DNA of 20,013 nucleotides from an uncultured Eubacteriales bacterium (GTDB lineage Bacteria; Bacillota; Clostridia; Christensenellales; Aristaeellaceae). A program made the position numbers and the translations under genes. Below the pieces are notes generated by a model, which saw only the letters and a program-made list of their open reading frames with translations, was not told the origin of the DNA and ran no database searches. Of the stretch, positions 15,326 to 20,013 are shown one piece after another (positions within the stretch are counted from its first letter, which is position 1; the number at the start of each line of letters is the position of its first letter). The stretch spans positions 1 through 20,013 of the forward strand of contig USCR01000030.1 in the NCBI GenBank assembly GCA_900553295.1, in the 5' to 3' direction.

Positions 15326-15340
15326 ATTTTTTCGAAAATT
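15326..15340. promoter_or_regulatory. CodY-like palindrome upstream of the transporter promoter
   Basis: The 15-mer ATTTTTTCGAAAATT matches 12 of 15 positions of the CodY consensus AATTTTCWGAAAATT, on both strands. It lies 13 bases upstream of the -35. It is also part of a larger A-tract inverted repeat flanked by GGGGG (15313-15317) and CCCCC (15345-15349), so a plain UP element or hairpin is an alternative. Confidence 0.35.
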
Positions 15341-15373
15341 TTTTGCCCCCCATGAAGCCTGCAAAAACGCAAG

Positions 15374-15397
15374 AAAACCGCCGCGAATGCGCGGCGG
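15374..15397 (-). terminator. Terminator after the MazG-type gene
   Basis: CCGCCGCG (15378-15385) pairs perfectly with CGCGGCGG (15390-15397) around a 4-base loop. On the - strand TTTTC follows, with a further TTTTTG a few bases on. It lies 24 bases after the stop codon of the gene at 15421-15747. Confidence 0.85.
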
Positions 15398-15420
15398 CCA
15401 CAAGCCTCACGGAGGGACCG

Positions 15421-15747
15421 TCACCAGCGCTGCATATTGCGCCGGTGCTTTTCCACAAAAGTGTGGGCGAGCTCCTGGGGCGTAATGCCATAGCACATGG
15501 CCGTGCTGGCCAGGTACATATATACGTCGCAGAGCTCCTCCACGAAATGGGCACGGGTTTCGGGACAATCCAGGATGGGCCGGTCGCCCTCCTTCTTGAT
15601 GATCTGCGCCGCCTCCCCGGCCTCGGCCAGGAGCCACAGCAGATGGCTGCGCCCCTGCGCTGGGGATAGCCCGCCCCAGCGGTCGAAGTATTTTTCCTGG
15701 AGCTCCGCCTGCATCTGCTGCATGGCGGAAATCGTCAGATCATCCAT
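15421..15747 (-). CDS. Small MazG-type nucleotide pyrophosphohydrolase
   Basis: The 108-residue protein has the all-alpha MazG/NTP-PPase pattern. The metal-binding motifs are E42xxE45 (LLAEAGEAAQ) and E71xxD74 (FVEELCDVYMYLA), separated by the expected helix gap. Relatives cleave nucleoside triphosphates, often damaged ones, to monophosphate and pyrophosphate as a cytoplasmic cleaning step. It is a single-domain form. The start at 15747 is chosen because AAGGAGG sits 9 bases upstream; the open frame runs further but shows no similarity. It follows the secreted-protein gene after 25 bases on the same strand, so the two are probably co-transcribed although their functions look unrelated. The substrate is unknown. 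Confidence 0.82.
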   Translation of the reverse strand: MDDLTISAMQQMQAELQEKYFDRWGGLSPAQGRSHLLWLLAEAGEAAQIIKKEGDRPILDCPETRAHFVEELCDVYMYLASTAMCYGITPQELAHTFVEKHRRNMQRW

Positions 15748-15772
15748 GGAAGCCTGCCTCCTTACGCTGTCA

Positions 15773-16645
15773 TCAGCCCACGGCTTCGGAGGTGGTTTCC
15801 TGCAGCATGCGCTGCCACAGCTCTTCCTGACCGCTCCATACGGGAGAAATGCCCTCGGGCAGGCCATCGGGCTGGAAGGAAACGCTGAGCTTTACATACA
15901 CGGCGGCCAGGCCTGTGCCGCTGCCGGAGATGTAGCTGTCCAATCCGCCGCTGGCAGCGGTGCAGCCCTTTTTGCCCAGGGTGGAGGCCTCCAGGGCGGT
16001 GGAGGCCACGTAGACCGTGGCGCTGTCCACGCTCACATCGGCGTTGGGGTTCAGGGACACACTGGCGCATACCGCGCCCCCGGATACCGAGAAGGCGACG
16101 CTGCCCAGCACATAGCGGTTGCTGGCGTACAGATCATAGGTGGCGGAGGACCCTTCCATGGCGTTCAGGTCAAGCAGGGTCACCGTCTGCCAGACGTCCC
16201 GGCCGTTGATGGAGGAGAGGGGATACCCCGCAGAGCAGGCGGCATTCCCCTCCAGGCGGGCCATGACGCGGTCAATGGGGAAGCAATAGGACTGCTCGCC
16301 ACAGTTCAGCTGCACCTGATAGGAGGTGGTGCTGCTCTCCAGCTTCAAATTAATATCCTCGGAGCGAAAGGTCCCGCTGACGACGCCGTAGTCCCGGGAG
16401 TATACCAGGGTGCCGGTGGCCTCCTGGGCAATGGAGAGGGAAACGGCGCCTTCGTAGGGGAGTGTGCAGGAGAAATTTACATAGGAGGCGGAGGTGGTCA
16501 AATTGGCCGCGCGGTAGGAAGCGTCCCACACGTTGGGGGAGGCAAAGACCGCCTCGGAGAGGCTGAACACTTCCTCCGCAACGGCGGGAGAAACGCTCAG
16601 CCCCAGCACCAGCGTCAACAAAAATAATATCAAAACACGTTTCAT
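15773..16645 (-). CDS. Secreted protein of unknown function
   Basis: I do not recognise the family. The 290-residue product starts with a good signal peptide: Lys2-Arg3, a hydrophobic core (4-18) and a cleavage site after AVA (21-23). It lacks a lipobox Cys and has no second transmembrane segment, so it should be released or loosely held outside the cell. The mature part is rich in Ser, Thr, Val, Ala and Gly with alternating hydrophobic residues, which suggests beta-sandwich domains, perhaps two (about 30-130 and 140-265). Several Cys are present, including NCGEQSYC. No catalytic motif, LPxTG anchor or cell-wall-binding repeat is visible. The start ATG 16645 has GGAGGATG 3-10 bases upstream. 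It is the first gene of a unit with the MazG-type gene. Codon use is GC-rich like the neighbours. Confidence 0.8.
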   Translation of the reverse strand: MKRVLILFLLTLVLGLSVSPAVAEEVFSLSEAVFASPNVWDASYRAANLTTSASYVNFSCTLPYEGAVSLSIAQEATGTLVYSRDYGVVSGTFRSEDINLKLESSTTSYQVQLNCGEQSYCFPIDRVMARLEGNAACSAGYPLSSINGRDVWQTVTLLDLNAMEGSSATYDLYASNRYVLGSVAFSVSGGAVCASVSLNPNADVSVDSATVYVASTALEASTLGKKGCTAASGGLDSYISGSGTGLAAVYVKLSVSFQPDGLPEGISPVWSGQEELWQRMLQETTSEAVG

Positions 16646-16748
16646 GAAGCATCCTCCAGGTATTGATTGTGTTCATAAACAGAAACGGTTTTGCGTGGCA
16701 AATGTCTGCCGGATCGGAAAAATTTGCATCTGTTACGCATCCAAGAGT

Positions 16749-16778
16749 AGGATAGCACACGGGGAAGGAAATATGCAA
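16749..16778 (-). promoter_or_regulatory. Candidate promoter of the secreted-protein gene
   Basis: On the - strand TTGCAT (16778-16773) and TATCCT (16754-16749) are 18 bases apart. TG before the -10 gives TGCTATCCT, like other promoters in the window. The hexamers are weak, so this is tentative. A second weak option (TTGCCA then TATGAA) lies closer to the gene. Confidence 0.35.
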
Positions 16779-17200
16779 GGGATTTCCTGCGAAAAAAGAC
16801 GAAAAAACATGGTTCAGGCCGACGAATACCCTGGAAAAACAGCCAGGTTTTCATCAACCCGCAAGCCGGCCTTGCAACACGCTTGTGCAGCCCGCAAAAA
16901 CTTCCTATATGAAAACGGCATTTGCAAAAACCCCTGCTTACCGCCGGTGGAATCGGCCCGCTGTACAGTGCCCCGGGGGAAAAAAAGGAAAATACTGACT
17001 GGACACACACGATCGGGTGTGCAGAAAATATGCGCCAATGCCTTGATACAACTATGTTTCCAGACATGGTACAAAAAGAAAAAAATTTTTTCCCCGGAAA
17101 ACCGTGGAAAACCCGCAAAAGATGGATACACCCGGAATCGTGTTTAGACCCATTGGGAGGAAAACAGCCAGTTACCGCGCGTTGCGGGAAAGGAAAGAAT
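16779..17200. other. A-tract-rich gap without a recognisable gene
   Basis: This stretch is more AT-rich than the genes on either side and carries many runs of four to seven A. Open frames exist on both strands but show no family pattern and no convincing start site. The only inverted repeats seen are small (for example CACAC and GTGTG near 17005-17022). A 13-base A/T block (AAAAAAATTTTTT) lies near 17080-17092. A small RNA or sORF cannot be excluded. Confidence 0.5.
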
Positions 17201-17201
17201 G

Positions 17202-17238
17202 AAAAAAACGAAAAAAATTTCTCAAAAAGGGTGAAAAA
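17202..17238 (+). promoter_or_regulatory. A-tract (UP-element-like) region of the S10 promoter
   Basis: Four A-runs (starting at 17202, 17211, 17224 and 17234) lie at roughly helical spacing just upstream of the -35 at 17243. Such tracts bend DNA and contact the RNA polymerase alpha subunit at strong ribosomal promoters. The role here is inferred from position. Confidence 0.5.
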
Positions 17239-17242
17239 CGTA

Positions 17243-17271
17243 TTGCAATTTCCTCGAGAAGTCTGTATAAT
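17243..17271 (+). promoter_or_regulatory. Promoter of the S10 ribosomal operon
   Basis: TTGCAA (17243-17248) and a perfect TATAAT (17266-17271) are separated by 17 bases. Transcription should start near 17278, giving a leader of about 163 bases before rpsJ. Confidence 0.85.
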
Positions 17272-17277
17272 ATGAGC

Positions 17278-17426
17278 GTTGTCTGTTTAGGGATGAAGTG
17301 GTAAGTTGCCGCCAGGCCAGGCGGGTAATTACCATGGACCAGCCCGAAAATCGGGCGACGGACTCGATAGCGCGGGCGGGGCCTGCACCTGCAGTGGGCA
17401 CCGCGACGGCGCATACGAGAACGATC
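17278..17426 (+). promoter_or_regulatory. Structured 5' leader of the S10 operon
   Basis: The leader folds into at least two stems. In the first, GGTAA (17300-17304) pairs with TTACC (17329-17333) and CCGCC (17309-17313) with GGCGG (17320-17324), leaving an internal loop. In the second, GCCCGA (17342-17347) pairs with TCGGGC (17351-17356) around AAA. No T-run follows. Ribosomal operons are often controlled by one of their own proteins (L4 in E. coli S10), so this may be such a site; I cannot assign it to a known class. Confidence 0.5.
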
Positions 17427-17440
17427 AAGGAGGTAAATCA

Positions 17441-17749
17441 ATGGCCACCCAGAAAATCCGTATCAAGCTCAAGAGCTACGAGCACAACCTGATCGATCGG
17501 TCTGCGGAGCGGATTGTGGAGACTGCCAAGCGGACCGGCGCACGGGTATCCGGCCCGATCCCGCTCCCCACGGAGAAGGAGATCGTCACCATCCTTCGCG
17601 CTCCTCACAAGGACAAGGACAGCCGCGAACAGTTTGAGCGCCGCACCCACAAGCGCCTCATCGACATCAACAACCCCAACCCGAAGACGGTGGACGCCAT
17701 GATGAAGCTCGAACTTCCTGCTGGTGTCGAAATCGAACTCAAGCTGTAA
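17441..17749 (+). CDS. rpsJ: Ribosomal protein S10 (uS10)
   Basis: S10 is a small-subunit ribosomal protein in the 30S head that also takes part in NusB-dependent antitermination. The 102-residue length is exactly typical. The family pattern is complete: [30 protein letters not shown] at the N-terminus, [39 protein letters not shown] in the middle and the ending [13 protein letters not shown]. The ATG at 17441 has AAGGAGGT 6 bases upstream. It is the first gene of the S10 operon, after a structured leader. Confidence 0.99.
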   Translation: MATQKIRIKLKSYEHNLIDRSAERIVETAKRTGARVSGPIPLPTEKEIVTILRAPHKDKDSREQFERRTHKRLIDINNPNPKTVDAMMKLELPAGVEIELKL

Positions 17750-17775
17750 AAAGAAGAAGCAGGAGGAACGAAAAC

Positions 17776-18417
17776 ATGAAGAAAGCGATCGTGGGCAAAA
17801 AGATCGGCATGACGCAGGTCTTCACTGAAGACGGCCGTCTCGTTCCGGTCACCGTGATTGAAGCGGGCCCCTGCACCGTGGTGCAGAAGAAGACTGTGGA
17901 AACCGACGGCTACGAGGCCGTTCAGGTGGGCTTCGGCGCGCTGACGGAGAACCGTGCCAAGAAGCTGCTGAACAAGCCCGAGGCCGGTCACTTCAAGAAG
18001 GCGGGCGTGGCCCCCATGCGCACCCTGCGCGAGTTCCGCTTTGACGACTGCTCCGGCTACAACGTGGGCGACGAGCTCAAGGCCGACCAGTTCGCCGCGG
18101 GCGACAAGATTGACATCACCGGCACCAGCAAGGGCCACGGCTTCACCGGCGCCATTCAGCGCTGGAACCAGCACACCGGCCCCATGGCGCACGGCTCCAA
18201 GTATCACCGTGGCGTGGGCTCCCTGAGCGCCAACTCCGATCCTTCCCGTGTGTTCAAGAACAAGCACATGGCCGGCCACTACGGCGTGGATCGCGTGACC
18301 ATCCAGAACCTGGAGATCGTGCAGGTGGACGCGGAGCGCAACCTGCTGCTGGTAAAGGGTGCCGTGCCCGGCCCCAACGGCGGCCTGCTCATCGTCCGCA
18401 ATTCGTGCAAGGCCTGA
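17776..18417 (+). CDS. rplC: Ribosomal protein L3 (uL3)
   Basis: L3 binds 23S rRNA early in 50S assembly, and its extended loop reaches the peptidyl-transferase centre. The 213-residue protein is of normal length and begins with [32 protein letters not shown]. The family signature region is [29 protein letters not shown]. The segment after it ([14 protein letters not shown]) differs from the more common KGKKMPGRMG but keeps the pattern. AGGAGG lies 9 bases before the ATG. It follows rpsJ by 26 bases. Confidence 0.99.
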   Translation: MKKAIVGKKIGMTQVFTEDGRLVPVTVIEAGPCTVVQKKTVETDGYEAVQVGFGALTENRAKKLLNKPEAGHFKKAGVAPMRTLREFRFDDCSGYNVGDELKADQFAAGDKIDITGTSKGHGFTGAIQRWNQHTGPMAHGSKYHRGVGSLSANSDPSRVFKNKHMAGHYGVDRVTIQNLEIVQVDAERNLLLVKGAVPGPNGGLLIVRNSCKA

Positions 18418-18442
18418 GCCTGTGTAAGGAGGAACAAACAGC

Positions 18443-19066
18443 ATGCCTAAGACTGCTCTTTATAATATGGAAGGCGCGGCCATTGGCGAGATTGAGCTGA
18501 GCGACGATATCTTTGCCGCTGAGATCAACGTTGCCGCCATGCATCTGGTCGTCCGCTCCATCCTGGCCAACAAGCGCCAGGGCACCCAGAGCGCCAAAAC
18601 CCGCACCGAGGTGCGCGGCGGCGGCCGGAAGATCTACCGCCAGAAGGGCACCGGTAATGCCCGCCACCATGGCAACCGCGCTCCCCAGTTCACCCACGGC
18701 GGCGTGGTCTTCGCTCCCAAGCCCCGGGATTATGTCATCGCCGTGCCCAAGAAGGTGCGCCGCGCTGCCTTCAAGTCCGCCCTGACCTCCAAGCTCCAGG
18801 CTGGCGAGATCATGATCGTGGACGAGCTGAAGCTGAAGGAAGCCAAGACCAAGCTCATGGCCGAAACCCTCAAGAAGCTGGGCGCCACCAAGAAGGCCCT
18901 GGTCGTGCTGCCTGAGCGTGACGAGAACGTCGTCCGCGCCACCAGCAACCTGGCCGAGGCCAAGACCGCTTATGTCAACACCCTGAATGTGTACGACATT
19001 CTCAACGCCGGCAAGGTGATCCTCACCAAGGCCGCGACCCAGTCCGTCGAGGAGGTGTACGCCTAA
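18443..19066 (+). CDS. rplD: Ribosomal protein L4 (uL4)
   Basis: L4 is a 50S protein whose loop lines the peptide exit tunnel; in some bacteria it also represses its own operon. The product has 207 residues. The rRNA-binding loop [31 protein letters not shown] is clear, followed by [19 protein letters not shown] lies about 10 bases before the ATG. Its stop codon shares one base with the rplW start (TAATG at 19064-19068), pointing to translational coupling. Confidence 0.99.
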   Translation: MPKTALYNMEGAAIGEIELSDDIFAAEINVAAMHLVVRSILANKRQGTQSAKTRTEVRGGGRKIYRQKGTGNARHHGNRAPQFTHGGVVFAPKPRDYVIAVPKKVRRAAFKSALTSKLQAGEIMIVDELKLKEAKTKLMAETLKKLGATKKALVVLPERDENVVRATSNLAEAKTAYVNTLNVYDILNAGKVILTKAATQSVEEVYA

Positions 19067-19371
19067 TGAAGGATCCGCACGATATCATCCTGCGCCCCGT
19101 CCTCACCGAGAAGGCTTACGAGGGCATCGGCGACAAGCGCTACATCTTTGAGGTGGCCGTTGGCGCCAACAAGACCGAGATCAAGCTGGCGCTGGAGAGC
19201 ATCTTCGCCGAGGACGGCGTGAAGGTCGAGAAGGTCAACACCGTCCGCACCCTGGGCAAGATCAAGCGCCAGGGCAAATTCTCCGGCCGCACGCCGGAAG
19301 TCAAGAAGGCCTATGTAACCCTGAAGAAGGATTCCAAGCCGATCAAATTCTTCGAGGGCATGGCCCAGTAA
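19066..19371 (+). CDS. rplW: Ribosomal protein L23 (uL23)
   Basis: L23 sits at the tunnel exit of the 50S subunit and is a docking site for trigger factor and SRP. The 101-residue protein has the family start DIILRPVLTEKAYEG and the conserved region KRYIFEVAVGANKTEIKLALESIF. The rRNA-binding loop (VRTLGKIKRQGKFSGRTPEVKKAYVTLK) follows. It overlaps the rplD stop by one base and GAGG lies a few bases before the start. Confidence 0.99.
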   Translation: MKDPHDIILRPVLTEKAYEGIGDKRYIFEVAVGANKTEIKLALESIFAEDGVKVEKVNTVRTLGKIKRQGKFSGRTPEVKKAYVTLKKDSKPIKFFEGMAQ

Positions 19372-19392
19372 AGCAGGGGAGGACAAAGAACC

Positions 19393-20013
19393 ATGGCTAT
19401 TCGAGTTTACAAGCCGACTTCGCCCGCCCGGCGCTTTATGTCGGTGCTGACCTACGAGGAAATCACCAAGAAGACTCCCGAAAAGAGCCTTTGCGAGTAC
19501 CTCAAGAAGAACGCCGGCCGGAACAAGCAGGGCAAAATTACCGTTCGCCATCAGGGCGGTGGCAACAAGATCAAGTATCGCGTGATCGACTTCAAGCGCA
19601 ACAAGCTGGAAGTTCCCGCCAAGGTTGCGGCCATTGAGTACGATCCCAACCGTAGCGCCTTCATCGCGCTGCTGCATTACGTGGACGGCGAGAAGCGCTA
19701 CATCCTGGCGCCTCTGGGGCTGAACGTGGGCGACACCGTGATCTCCTCCGAGAACGCGGACATCAAGCACGGCAACGCGCTGCCGCTGCAGAACATCCCC
19801 GTTGGTACCCTGATCCACAACCTCGAAATTAAGCCCGGCCGCGGCGGCCAGATGGTTCGCTCCGCCGGCATGAGCGCCCAGCTGATGGGTAAGGAAAACG
19901 GCTTCGCGCAGGTGCGTCTCCCCTCCGGCGAGATGCGCAAGCTGCCGCTCAACGCCAAGGCCACCATCGGCACCGTGGGCAACACCGATCACGAGAACGT
20001 GCGCATCGGCAAG
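19393..20013 (+). CDS. rplB: Ribosomal protein L2 (uL2), 3' end outside the window
   Basis: L2 is a large 50S protein needed for subunit joining and near the peptidyl-transferase centre. The visible 207 codons start [18 protein letters not shown] and carry the RNA-binding OB-like part ([30 protein letters not shown]) and the beginning of the SH3-like part ([36 protein letters not shown]). About 65-70 residues, including the conserved C-terminal His, lie beyond the window; the truncation is only the window edge. The ATG 19393 has GGGGAGGA about 9 bases upstream. Confidence 0.98.
   Translation, partial: MAIRVYKPTSPARRFMSVLTYEEITKKTPEKSLCEYLKKNAGRNKQGKITVRHQGGGNKIKYRVIDFKRNKLEVPAKVAAIEYDPNRSAFIALLHYVDGEKRYILAPLGLNVGDTVISSENADIKHGNALPLQNIPVGTLIHNLEIKPGRGGQMVRSAGMSAQLMGKENGFAQVRLPSGEMRKLPLNAKATIGTVGNTDHENVRIGK

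Noticed and set aside
16814..17275. Several open frames of about 100-200 codons on both strands in the gap before rpsJ
   Set aside because: They overlap one another, have no good start sites and show low-complexity Lys/Asn/Phe-rich translations; one runs through the S10 promoter.

Overview
The window is a GC-rich bacterial chromosome segment, most likely from a high-GC member of the Clostridia (Bacillota). Four things support this. There is a T-box leader. Nearly every gene has an AAGGAGG-type ribosome binding site. Asparagine appears to be made on the tRNA by an AspRS/GatCAB route. The S10 ribosomal operon has the standard order. No mobile element, CRISPR array, tRNA or rRNA gene was seen.

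Left part (1-8441, + strand): uvrB, with its own extended -10 promoter and a strong hairpin just before its ribosome binding site, is followed closely by a HAD-family phosphatase. A second promoter drives a complete T-box leader with stem I, stem III, the T-box sequence and a terminator. It controls three genes: an AspRS fused in frame to GatC, then gatA, then gatB. Together these supply everything needed to charge tRNA(Asn) with Asp (and use Glu-tRNA(Gln)) and amidate it. The specifier loop holds GAAC, in which a Glu codon (GAA) and an Asn codon (AAC) overlap. This fits an operon whose products are Asn-tRNA and Gln-tRNA. The block ends in a bidirectional terminator.

Middle part (8530-16645, - strand): lysA (diaminopimelate decarboxylase, lysine synthesis); a FAD-dependent dehydrogenase of uncertain role with a four-Cys cluster; a PLP aminotransferase of the AspB4-like type; a polar amino acid ABC transporter (ATPase, permease, binding protein) with a CodY-like palindrome upstream of its promoter; and a two-gene unit of an unknown secreted protein plus a small MazG-type protein. 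Several transcription units have recognisable promoters and hairpin terminators.

Right part (16646-20013): about 600 bases of A-tract-rich DNA with no convincing gene lead into a promoter and a structured leader. These are followed by the start of the S10 operon: rpsJ, rplC, rplD, rplW and rplB, with rplB cut off by the window end.

The most noteworthy observation is the pairing of a possible two-codon (Glu/Asn) T-box with a covalent AspRS-GatC fusion, in effect a built-in part of a transamidosome. Most other genes are ordinary housekeeping genes.
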